From assembly GCA_028015205.1 (NCBI GenBank), contig JAPWFG010000021.1:3162001-3226000 (forward strand): 64,000 nt of DNA, given 5' to 3'. Position 1 is the stretch's first letter, and each line of letters opens with the position of its first letter. This stretch comes from Mytilisepta virgata. Taxonomy: Eukaryota; Mollusca; Bivalvia; Mytilida; Mytilidae. The notes under the pieces are model-generated. The model saw nothing but the letters and a program-made list of their open reading frames with translations, was not told the DNA's origin and made no database searches. Shown piece after piece: positions 20,060-32,000 of this stretch. The translations under genes were made by a program, and so were the position numbers.

Positions 20060-20640
20060 CTGGCACTATATATATATATATATTACGTGAAGTATAAACA
20101 TATTTTGATGCAGTAGCCCGACGATGTTTCTAGATCCGTTCATATTTTTAAATAAACAGCAAACAATCCCTTGTTAACGGACAACTATTACCATTCTTAA
20201 AGTTTTGTCATATATATATATAAGACTTTTGTCTCGGGACTTGATCCACCATCTTGCTATATACTTGTACAATAGAATCAGCCACCTCAGAACCAGTCAG
20301 ATTAGTAAAAACTATAACTGCAATTTTTATATAGAAATATCTTTTATATATTCAGTTATACTGAAAATTGTAACATTATATCGAAAACGATCCTATCTGA
20401 AGAAGGAACATTCTTTTCTTTTCATAATTTTTCATTAGTCTATCCTTAAATTGATACAACAGGATTTTTTAGCATTGGTTAATCTTAACTGGTCTGGAGA
20501 ACGTGCAATTCTCAATATGTGTTGCTGTACTATCATGTATTCGGGTGATTAGTCCACTTACACCGAACTTAGCAGTAATACGAGTTGGTAATAAATATTT
20601 GCATGTTGTATAAGACCACCATTGAAGACCTCTTCTTTGC
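20060..20640 (+). repeat. Third copy of a GALNT intron-1 segment
   Basis: Sequence starting GTGAAGTATAAACATATTTT and running through TAAGACTTTTGTCTC(A/G)GGA matches 5985-6240 in copy A and about 38690-39230 in copy B, in the same orientation. It lies in the A-B spacer, detached from any exon. It is either a duplicated intron fragment or an unrecognised mobile element. Confidence 0.5.
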
Positions 20641-22730
20641 TTTACTTGTTATTATTTGCTGTTCACTTATGTATTATGTTGTTATTTTAAATAGTTTGCT
20701 CCATATCCGTTTTTCTCAAATTTAAAAAAAAATAGAAATACATTATGTAAAAACTTATATTCCAAAGACAAAGACATTTTACAAATTAATAAGTTTTAAA
20801 ATTCCAAAGTACTCAAACACAATTTTACTAATTAATGCAAGACAATGGCATTTATGCTTTAATTGAGGCCAAACAAATATAATGAAGAAATTAATGGCAT
20901 AAAACATATATTCTATCTGTGTATACATTAGATATTGTATAGAAACCAGAAGGAAGGACAAACTCATACTGGCCAATACAAAAAAATACATGTTTTCTGT
21001 AGAAGTGTAGGTTGCTTACCAGCTGGTGGACGTATTGATTGTATTAGGTTCAAAGAAATATTGCAAATTTGTGGAGAAAATAACGGTTATAATCGTTATA
21101 AGTGTTATTTTTTCACGATCAAAATATGTTCAAGTAAAAACGTACAGCTCAGATTGTACATTTAGGCAATAGCCTGTGTATGCTGCTGTCAAACTAGTAA
21201 TAACCTATACATTTTTTTTTCATACAGGTTATTACTTGTACAAAATAATAACATGTACAAATGTACTAAAAACTAAAATCATCAGATATAATAAATCCTT
21301 TGATACCAATTTTGGTGCACAAGATGTCCACATTTCGTCCATTTACGACTCATCGATTGCCCTCAACTCCTAAATGTTGAAAACGAAAACAATTATCCAA
21401 AACGATCAAGAGCAGATACCAAAATTAAAAAAAAGGATAAAGCCAAACACTTGCCTAGGACAGAGCTATCCTAAGTTTTCACAAAATTGAACATGTTATA
21501 AAAGTTTTATGAAAGTTATTTAATTTGTCTGCGTAACGCAGTCTCCGTAACATATAATATTTTATACATTAATAATATAAGGAATTAAAAATTAATTTAC
21601 ACAAAATCACACCACCTTATTGTAAACATTGTGTCAATTATTATTCTGAGATAATTTGCAAATAAACAATAGAACTACTTAAAATGTTTATGAATGATTA
21701 AACAAGTAAGTAAGTAAGTAAGGACACATTTTTAAATTTTTTTTTACATATAATATCTATTCCTTCTAATAATAAAAAAATTCAACTGATTAAACATTTT
21801 CATCAGTGAATATGTCAGTAGGTAAAATTAAAAGAATGATATAAATAGGGAATGGAAGGATATATCCAACAATTTACTTTAAAAATGTTTCTACAATCGG
21901 ATATCTCCAACACTTAAAACAGTTTCATAGCACAAATTTGTCCTTAAACTTTACAGAAAATTCTAATACAAACCCCGTTCATATGCGCAAACATATCCAT
22001 CTATTACTCGTCAGATATTTGAAGGTCAAACATCTCTTCAAATAATGTGCACAAAAAGATTTAATACTAATGAGTTGTTAATCGATGAAATGTGCACATC
22101 TTGTGCAGTAAAATTGGTATCAAAGAATTTCTTATAATGAGAGCGTATAACTATAGTCACCTTAAAGGTTTTGTCTGTCGTAACTTAATGTTGCTCTATA
22201 GCAATATAGAGTATTGGTAACAGCTTTTGTGTTCATATTTGTTCTTTTCAGTGTGGTCAACTACATTATAAACACATTTGCCTCTATGTTACAAATTATG
22301 ATAAATTTTGTAAAAATATCTGATATATCAACAAAGAGTTCTTCTGACAAAGTGGTCGTATATATACAAGACTAGACTTTATAAGATAATGTTGAACTGA
22401 AAGATGTTTTATATATACAGCGATTTACATATTTATGAAAAAGCGATAAAAGAACCGAAGTTATGCATTGTAGTATATAATATACTAGATGTAAAATAAA
22501 AGACTCTGATATAAAAAGTTACTTTGCTTTCAAAACAGGCAATTAAAACAAACAAGGAAAGAATTGGACCAGGCTATGAAATTTTTTATGTGCACAAGTT
22601 AAACAAGCTAAATTAATTTTCATATTTATGTAATGAATGGATTTTGTTTGTAACAGTCCCAAGATGCAAATAAAATCAAAATCAAAGTAAATAATTATGA
22701 TGAAACAAAGTTTAGAACGCACTTCAGCTT
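20641..22730. other. Spacer downstream of copy B
   Basis: AT-rich sequence. It contains diverged copies of a dispersed repeat with TTTCGTCCATTTACGACTC (minus, about 21280-21480) and ATCGATGAAATGTGCACATC (plus, about 22080-22140), and a (GTAA)n tract at 21706-21720. No gene is seen. Confidence 0.45.
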
Positions 22731-22736
22731 TTTATT
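22731..22736 (-). terminator. GALNT: Possible distal polyadenylation signal, copy B
   Basis: AATAAA on the minus strand, 218 bases beyond the stop codon of copy B. A nearer AATAAA is at 22916-22921. Confidence 0.3.
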
Positions 22737-22770
22737 TAGTATTTCAAAGCACACTTTACATTTCGTTTTA

Positions 22771-22885
22771 AAGAAGTAGATTTGAGCATAGTGTAAGGAC
22801 CGCCATCATTGCACATTGATCTAATTTCGCAACTACAGCCATCATAACCCAGAATTATTTCACACTTGAGAAAAAGTGCATAAAA
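22771..22885 (-). pseudogene. Relic copy of GALNT exon 10 (lectin repeat)
   Basis: The minus strand reads LGYDGCSCEIRSMCNDG, resembling the [17 protein letters not shown] part of exon 10 just upstream. It lacks the terminal QxW. It may be an extra decayed terminal exon from a local duplication, now inside the 3' UTR. Similarity is modest. Confidence 0.35.
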
Positions 22886-22915
22886 CCTAACAATAATTAA
22901 TATTCTACTTTAAGT

Positions 22916-22921
22916 TTTATT
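22916..22921 (-). terminator. GALNT: Proximal polyadenylation signal candidate, copy B
   Basis: AATAAA on the minus strand, 32 bases after the TAA at 22954-22956. This is close for a 3' UTR but possible. Confidence 0.3.
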
Positions 22922-22953
22922 ATTCTTCAGAGAAAATGAACACATTTAAACAT

Positions 22954-23079
22954 TTAATAAATATAATGATTGAATTGCCATTTCTGTGTCACAATGTCAC
23001 TTCTGCATTGCCGCATGATTGGACCAATACCATCATAATCCAAGCACAATCCCGTATTAACGTGTTTCAGAAACGAGCT
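22954..23079 (-). CDS. GALNT: GALNT copy B, exon 10 (terminal lectin repeat, stop)
   Basis: Acceptor TTTTTATAG, then 41 codons and TAA, phase 0. It encodes [17 protein letters not shown] and [10 protein letters not shown], the last QxW repeat of the ricin-type domain. Confidence 0.88.
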   Translation of the reverse strand, partial: SSFLKHVNTGLCLDYDGIGPIMRQCRSDIVTQKWQFNHYIY

Positions 23080-26000
23080 CTATAAAAAAATACAAAATGC
23101 CATCACCCATCATGCAATTCCAAACTCATTCCCACAAATGCAAGTCATAACGAAGCCGTGTTTTCTTGGGTGGTAAATATGGAACATAAATTATGTATTT
23201 AAATATACTCTAACACAAAATATGTGTACATTTCAACAATTTATATCTGATCTGACTTCAACAAAATCCGAGTACAAGATGTGAAAAAAATATCTTTAGC
23301 GTTTCTTTACTTTAAAATCAACAATGTTCTTTTACTCTTGAAGATCCGTTTCATATATTTATATCTTTTTTCCCACAGATCGAGTACTCAGAACTATAAA
23401 ATATATTTACTGTTACAAAATTGTAAAATTTGTGAAAATTAAGGAGTATCTCTCTCGTCCATAGCTCTGTTCTTTGATGCTTTTGGCTTCGCACCCTTTG
23501 GTTATTTTTGGTATTTTTGAATTTCCTCTTCAACGTTTTGGAATTTTGTTTTGGTGTTCAACATTTACTCATGAGTCGTACATCGACAAAATGTGCAGAT
23601 CGTGGTATCAAAGAATTGTATGTACGAACCGAACTATTTAAATTTCACTACTGTCAACGTCCCGTGGGTGAGCGTAAGAAAATATCATCCAAACCGTTAA
23701 ATAAGGTTTAAAATTTACAGAAAAGAGGATTTTTGTCACCCTCAAAACTATTCAAACAGTGATATGAGGCCGGGGAATTCCATGAAAACATCAATTAAGA
23801 AGTTCTACGGCTTTTTCGACTGCTACAAAATGTCCATGTGTATGTTCCAGACTTTTGTTTTTCATTATTGTCAATTTGATTTATTACCAGTTATATTATT
23901 TCCCCGCTTTCAAACTCTAAGTTTACATGACTTTGAATCATATGACGAATAATGCATCCGTAGCATAAAAGGCTGTTCCACTGCAATTGGATTTCATATG
24001 CATTTTAAATTCCGCGTGTGTCAGATCTGATACTAAATCTATAAATCTGCAAACGAATTCTATGGCTACTTTTATATGTAACGCTGCCATGTATTCAACT
24101 AAAGAAGTAGTAAAAATGTTTTAAGAAAAACTAAAATTTCAGACAAAGAAGAACTGTTTATTTCCAGCATTGTAAAGATATAAAACTTGTACTAAGCCTC
24201 AAATGACCCGAAATACATCCCGATATACAAAAGCAAAGGGATTAATAAATCGGTTGAATTTTGCATCGGGCCTAAGCAAAATAATACAAGATCTTTCTTA
24301 CAATGTCTTTTCTTACTATTTTCAGTTTACAGTTATTATGGTACGGAGTATACATGTTCGTAGTTTTTTTTTTTTGGCTGACATTGTCTCCTGCTTTTTA
24401 TCATAGTTAAAGTTCGGACGTATATTTTTCTTTGTTTTGTTGTTAAGAACATTGTCGCATTTCTATTTTGATGTGGTCATTCATTCAATTTAAAGCAAAC
24501 GGTAATGCTGTTTAAATAAATAATATCTACATTAAATTGTTGGAGGTATTTACCTTTTTATGATCCCACTGATCCCTTGGTCCTATTATACAGTCCTCCA
24601 AAACAGGTCTACTACCTTCATTCAAATCTTTTAATACAACACACTGTAAAGATGTTCTCAGTAGCTTCTCCTTCGTCCAAGAAAACCCCTATATACATTT
24701 TGTAAATATTGTCAATCGTATTTTACATGTTGTTACAAAGACGTTTAAAGCAAGACTCATACAGAGGTTTTAACAAAACTTTTGTTTTTAATATTTATAT
24801 GCATTTTATAAAAGAAATATAGAGGTATTTTTGCATTTCCAAAAACCAACTATTATATAACTTTGCTGTTAGCTCTAGTGTAACATCTTGAGAATTCTTG
24901 CTGTGGAATACGTCACATTTTTAAACTTAAAACAGGCTAGTATTTTCTTGAATTATTTTACGTATACCTGTGTGGCCAGCTTGTAATGACATGCCTCTAC
25001 GTAGAGCGGTTCTGGAGCTTGAAACAGATAGCTGTGATTGTCTAAACATAGATTGTTCTGCAAATTCCTCGTCTGATAAAGTAAATCAGTACATACTTAT
25101 GTTAACTTACGCATGCCTTTCTAATAAATCGTATTGATTTGATATCCATACATTTCATTTTTATAAAGAATAAATATATATGCTTATTCTGTAAAATATT
25201 TAGAGGAACTTTAGTTTCTGTTCTGTCTTGTTCTAGTTTTGTTTAGTTTATAATACGTTTTTTTTAATTCTTTTAGTTATATATGTATCCTTGTGGCGTT
25301 TGCTGTTGTGTTTGTTGTTTGTCTTTTCCTTGGACTTCGAATTGGTGACATTTTCCCACTGTTTTGTCTATTCGACATTCTTTTGATATTTCATAAGTCG
25401 AAAATTGAAAATTGAAAAAATAAAATTGAGTCTAGTAACCAAATTCGTCTTCTATCTCAGACAACATATAACCATCAGTGTTGTCTAGATAATATTTTAC
25501 AATATTGCCAAAGAATATGGCTTTGTGAAATTCATCATGGCAGTTACAAAGGAAAGTTAAGAACATGCGAGGGATAAAATTGTAAATTAATTTGAATAAG
25601 ACAAATTTGAGTACGAAAAGAATTTTATTCCACGTTGTCCTAAGTATTTATTTCAAGAAAACATTCTTTTTCTAAAGATTGGTAACAATTGTTGTGGATA
25701 TTCAGTATATTTATAAGGATATATACGACGATATATAAACATATGTGATAGTTGTCATGAACGTTCTGGTGCGTATCATGCACTAACTTTGCCGGTTACT
25801 TAAACCTTAATTAAAATTTAAAAAACATAGCGTAATATTGCGTTATAAATACAAGTAGGCTTATTATACATATTTTAAGACGATGAATATTCATATTTCT
25901 ATACAAAAAAAACAATTTGATATTCACAATACTACGAATGTTACTTACTGATCCCCATGCAAAAACTTCATGGTCAAAAATTAACAATTCTTGCCATATA

Positions 26001-29000
26001 TTTGTGATAAACCACGTAAAATTATTGCACTTTAATGTTTCCTTTAATTTAAGTCTCTCAGATAAATCTCCAACATTCATTGTCTGCAAAACAAATTGTA
26101 GATTTTAACTTTGTAAATATTTCAAAATAGAAGAAGATTTTTAATAATGTTGAAGGGTAGCAATACAGGAAATTATATATTGTTTCTGTTTTAACTTTAT
26201 AAATAGAAAAATTCCAATTCCTAAAATAATCTTTTAAAAAGTATAAAAAGTACTTTTAGAGGAAGGGTTTGAAGTTAACAGGCAAAATGAGAGTGATCTG
26301 AATTTTGGCTACTAAGTTAAGACAAATTTGACTCTATTACAATATTTTGGCTCTCTTTGTTGACCTCGTCGTGGACTTATTTTTATACTACATTTTTGTT
26401 AAGAACAAATACATAACAAGCCGCAGTTCTCTTGACGATCTATATTTACTGCTAAGTTCATTGATCACGCAAAAATCATTAAACCAAAGAGATACATTTA
26501 AGTAAAAACAAACTTGAATAATAATTAAATATATTTCCCGTTTAAATCGTACCAAATATATCGAAAATGACAAAATATATACTAATATATAGGACAAAGA
26601 CTGATTCTAATTTTGCTGCTAGTAATATTCTCTTTCTGGATGAAGACGTGCCTATATAACCACCATATGGCGTATACAGCTTGCATGGTATGCAAAGATT
26701 TGCTGCATTGCACATCTTTTGCATCAAAATTGGTATCAAAGAATTTTAGATATCCCCAGCTCAGTTGCTAGTAGTTCGATACTAGCCCGAAATTGATACT
26801 TAAAATTTACAGTTAAAATTGTAAAATTTGTGAAAACTAAGGAGTATCTGCGTCTTGCATAGCTCTGTCCTTAGATGGTTTTGGTGTTACCTCTTTTGAT
26901 CATTTTGATATTTTTTAAATTAGCTCTTCAACTTTTTGGATTGTTGCTTTGGTTTTCAACATTTTATGCCTTGAGCACAACTGATGAGTCGTAAATCGAA
27001 GAAAGATGCACATCTTCAACATCAAAATTTTTATCAAAGAATTTTTTTTAATTTTTTATCGATGCCGCTGCTGGTTGACTCCAAGTCCCTGAGGGTGTGC
27101 CAGCTCAGTTGCTCGTATTTTGATACTAGCCCGAAATTGATACTTAAAATTTACTGTTACAAAATTGTAAAATCTATGAAAACTAAAGAGTAACTCAATT
27201 TTGCATAGACCGTCTCGGTGGTCTCGTGGTTGCGTGCTCGCCCCGAGTGCGGAAGGTCGCGGGTTCGATCCCCGGCCGGATCAAACCAAAGACATTAAAA
27301 TTGGTATTTGCTGCTTCTCCGCCAAGCACGCGGCATCTAGGAGTAAGAGCAAAGACTGGTCGGCTCGGAGTCAGTATAATGTGTCCGAGTGAGGTGATAT
27401 GTCTTCCTGTGGACAGTTACCTCGTGATCTAGCACATTAAAAATCCGACATAGCGTGTCGGTCTAGTACAAAGCAGGGATCATATTCATTATCATATCAA
27501 CATGTTCTCGGCCTGATATGCACCTGGTTGCCACTGGACGTTAAACAATAATTCATCCATCATCCATCCATTTTGCATAGCTCTGTCCTTAGATGGTGTC
27601 GGCGTTACTCCTTTTGATAATTTTGTCATTTTTGAATGTGTTCTTCAACTTTTTGGATAGTTGTTTTGGTTTTCAACATTTAGGTCTTGAGTACAACAGA
27701 TAAGTCGTAAATCGACGAAATGTGCACATCTTGTGCATCAAAATTCATATCAAAGGATTTCATAACAGAAGGTCTGAACTAGCAAATCATATGACTTATA
27801 AAAAAATTATTTGTGGGATGGTTATATATTTCATCATCTGCGTAATGATTTCTATTAGTTATATAAAGGTTATTACTTAGCTAAGTAACTGGCTTCAAGA
27901 ATAATAAGAGGCTTTTCTCACCCTAGTTTCCATTGCAAAGTCGTGAATAAATGCAAATATCTTTTCTATTTTCCACATAAAATATTTTTATAGTAAGGAC
28001 TACAGATACGAAATTTTATGAAATTCTGTTTAAATGGCTGTATCTCATATTCAAGACTTTATATTTGCTTTACGGGGCCTCGGTGGCCGAGTGGTCTAGG
28101 TAGTTCGTCATGACTATTACTGATCACTAGCCTGTCAACGCTGGGGTTGTGAGTTCGAATCTCACCTGTGGCGGGGTGTGTTCGACTCCGATCTTAATTG
28201 ACAAGGATTGCCAATTTTCCTACCGAAGGTCGGTGGTTCTCTCCGGGTACTCCGGCTTCCTCCACCAATAAAAACTGGCCCCCGCGAAATGACCAAAATG
28301 TGCTGAAAACGGCGTTAAACCCCAACTAAACAAACAAACAAATATACTGGCTTTACAAAGACTGTCAATTTTAATTAGATGAAATGACATTCCATTAAAT
28401 CCCGTATAGAGGTGTCATTTCTGATCACCTTGTATGATAATGCGACACTTTCCGACCAGCAGCTATGAACAATCTTAGCTGGGTTAGTGTAAAAAGGAGC
28501 CCATTTTATGTAATATCTACCAAATTTGAACATGTCTAGCTATAGGTCACCTTGTTGATAACCGTATATTGGCCTTTTATACTGTATTTGATACCCAGAA
28601 GGATTATGATAGGTGAGGGTTGTTGGTTACCGACCACAGATGACTACTTAGTGATTTAACTGATGACCTTTTCTGCTATCTCTTATTATTATTTATTATT
28701 TATGAGGATCGTACAAGCAAGAAATGAACATGGACTCAGAAGAAATGAAATTTTAATTAAAAATGAACAAAAGATAAAAATTTGGCTTGAATGTTGCATT
28801 TTTCTCATTTAGCAAAAAAACCCTGTACCAGCTACATTTATACAAGGGACAGATAGAAATGTCATATATACCTCCATTTCTGGGAAGTGATCATAGACAA
28901 ACTTTTTGTGATTTGGTTCCATCCAAACTTCTACTGCTCGCTTGTAGTTATAAACTTCAATGTTTCTTCTCCCACCCGGAAATTCATATGGCTGTACACG

Positions 29001-32000
29001 TGCAATGTGACCTAAATGTGAACAAGGTAGATGGACAAACCTTCCGCCACACATCCAAACCTGGAAAGAACAGTATAAAATATTGCTTGCACAATCAGGT
29101 GACAATAACATAAAAAGACAAGCTATATCATACAACTTAGTTGAAGAGTAATTTCAAAAATGCCAAAATGACCTTTCATACAACAACCATTAGATCTTCA
29201 TTACATTCGCATTAACTTATATTCTTTACCCCTCCGAAAACTACACAATTTATATCTAGCCTGTTTAGACAGTCGAACTACTGATTCTAATTCACCTGAA
29301 TACAAACTGACCCTTACATGGGATTGAACAAGACAACCGTTCTTTTCTTCCACTCTTATTTGCCAACAAATGTTTACATGCCGTAAATCTTGGCAATATC
29401 CTTCACCACAAATCGGTCAGATTGAAAGTTCCGCCTTGTATGTTCCCATTAATTCTTGTACCTATACTACACCCATTGGACCAACAATCTCCATGCACAA
29501 ACGCTGATTGTTTTGCAATAGTTCTCCATTTAAATATAATAATGCTGGCCATGTCATCACAGGAGACTTAAATATCATAGACAATGAGTCTCTTCCTGAT
29601 GTCCTTGCAAAAGGTCCTAAGTATCGCAAACGACGGTCCATAATTTGGAAATATAATTTCAAACTACTTATGGATGCTGTGGAGGACTATGCAAGAAATA
29701 GGACCAAACGTCACTAGATTCGCTTTCAGAGTGGGTTAAAGCTGTGAGATCGATTACTCGAGTCCGAATTGATAAACTTAGGCCTATGAGTAAAAAGGGA
29801 ACATCAGTCTTCAGCAACCCTGTTGCTGCCAAGACATTGTCCGCCATCCATGACAAATAAGTTGTTCCTTCAGATAAGGCCCCCAATAACATCGTTTTTG
29901 TACATGTATGCAAAAGCTACTATATTCAATGTTTAATTAATGAACTAGGGATTGCTAGTTCACTTGGCCATCCTACCTATAAAGCTACTACACTTTCTAA
30001 GGACGAAATAACCGACTATCATAGATCGGTATTTCTTGACTTTACTTAGTTACAGTTGTATAACACACAATGCATGAGGTAACACACGCTGTGTGTTCTG
30101 CAATATTTAAGAAGAATTGCATTTGCCAATTTATATTTTCATACTTCTATTAAATTGTTTGCTGAATAAAAGAATATTAAGAATTTTCGAATGTTTATCT
30201 TAACTTATTCAACCATGCTTTCTTTTCCTGCGACGAACTTCATAATACTAAAATTTTCAATTAGAAATTTGTCTTAAATTGTAATACAGAATAAATCACT
30301 AAATAAAGATATTGATGTAAAATTACCCGCCACGACATTTCCAGATTTTCGCCACCCCAAACTGTCATTCCTTCGTCATATGCACCAATTTCTCCGAAAT
30401 ATTTACTATCAACTGCATAAGCAGCTCCAACCATCACAGTTCCTCTAGAACAAAATGATATTAATTGTCCTCAATATCATCTACGGTTAATGTTTATACA
30501 GTTGTTACCTGAACATGTCGTTTCTTAATGCCTTTATATCAACTGTCATACTTACATATAGGTCCGTTTTCAATTTAGTGCGGAAACTTTCATATTCGCC
30601 TTTTGTAAATTTAAATATTTCCGCAACTGATTTGTTATTGAAAACTCCGGACTCCATTACTATTCTGTACATTTGAAATAATTTTTTTGGTGTTTCTTAA
30701 AAGTCAACATGCATCAAACGTTCGGAAACAGAACTTGCACATATTCTGCAACGTCACGTTTGTTTGTGGTAACTCATATATGATCCATAAATCAATTAAA
30801 TGCACAAAAAATTGGAAAATCAGCTCTCGTAACTTATTTGGGTCATTTTAACACTGGAAACGACAATAAGTCGTTACAAATCCTGGAAACAAAATGTAGT
30901 GTAATAGTTTTTAGTATCATAAGACAGGAGCATTTGAGATATTCCCGAAAATACACTTGCAGTTTGAAAAAAGACGGACATTAGTTTTGATCATGAACGT
31001 ACCTGATCAAGGCTAATCCCGGACTTAACTTTTTCTGTTTATTTCAAATACATATAAATAAATTCTTTCAAACCAAGTTTGATACACCAGATTTGCACAT
31101 TTCGTCGATTTACGACTCGTCAGTTTTGCGCAAGGCCTAAAACGTTGAAAACCAAAACAATAATCAAAAAGGTAGATAAGCAAATTAAAAAAAATACCAA
31201 AAGGACCAAAACGGGTTATTCCAATATACATGATATACTGAGAGTTAAACGTAAATCGACACATATTGTGCATCAAAGTTAGTATCATAGCATTAATTAT
31301 TACCAATAAGTTGGTATCTATGCTGATGGATTCCAAGTCTCCGAGGGTATCACCAGTTCAGTATTTCGATACTAGCCCGAAATTGATATTTTCAATTTAC
31401 GGTTACAAAAATGTTAAATTTTGTGAAAACTAGCGAGTATCTCCCTCTTGCATAACTCTGTTATATTATGTCTTAATTATAGGTCTTGTAAAGTGTAATG
31501 ACAATTTATACGTGTGGGAATGCTTACTATTTGGTGAAAATGACAGATCGTTTGCTGTAATTTGAATATTCTCTAAAGAATAAATATAGATAAGAAATTT
31601 GAGTAAAATTACATTAGAAGAATAGCACCATAATAATTAGAAAATACACGTACGTAGTAAAAACAAAAATTATATTTACATACGGTCTTACGTCCTCTTC
31701 TGTTGCTCCAACCTGATCTTGTCTAAAGAATGTTTCAAAGAACACTAATCGCCAATCAAAACCATATCGTGTCATATAACCTTCATTAAAACGATATTCA
31801 AATGTCTCACTGTTTACGTAATCAAGTACACCCATGGCTACCGTCTTTCTATCCTTCTTTACTTCTGTTAATAACGGTTGTAACCTAGCAATAAGGACAA
31901 AAATTTGGAACATGGTCTACATTTTTACCATTTTCTTGATTGGGAGAAATACTCAATTCCAAAACTACTGAAAAATTATATTAAATTTATATTATAATGC

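Larger units (their letters stand above)
26084..28871 (-). other. Copy B intron 6
   Basis: 2.8 kb. It contains several diverged copies of a dispersed repeat (TGATGAGTCGTAAATCGA words at about 26700-27200 and 27570-27770) and two SINEs at 27209-27569 and 28074-28342. From about 27870 it matches the left end of the window. Confidence 0.55.

Noticed and set aside
27201..27432. Possible tRNA gene (GTGGTTGCGTGCTCGC ... GGTTCGATCCC)
   Set aside because: The tRNA-like part is the head of a 361-bp SINE with an 11-bp target duplication. The acceptor-stem pairing was not confirmed.
28074..28160. Possible Leu/Ser-type tRNA gene
   Set aside because: It belongs to a SINE, with the CGGCGTTAAACC tail and flanking duplication.
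31684..31693. Exon 4 donor GAC|GTAAGA in copy B
   Set aside because: Although closer to consensus, it breaks the frame into exon 5. CC|GTATGT restores [12 protein letters not shown], which fits the family.
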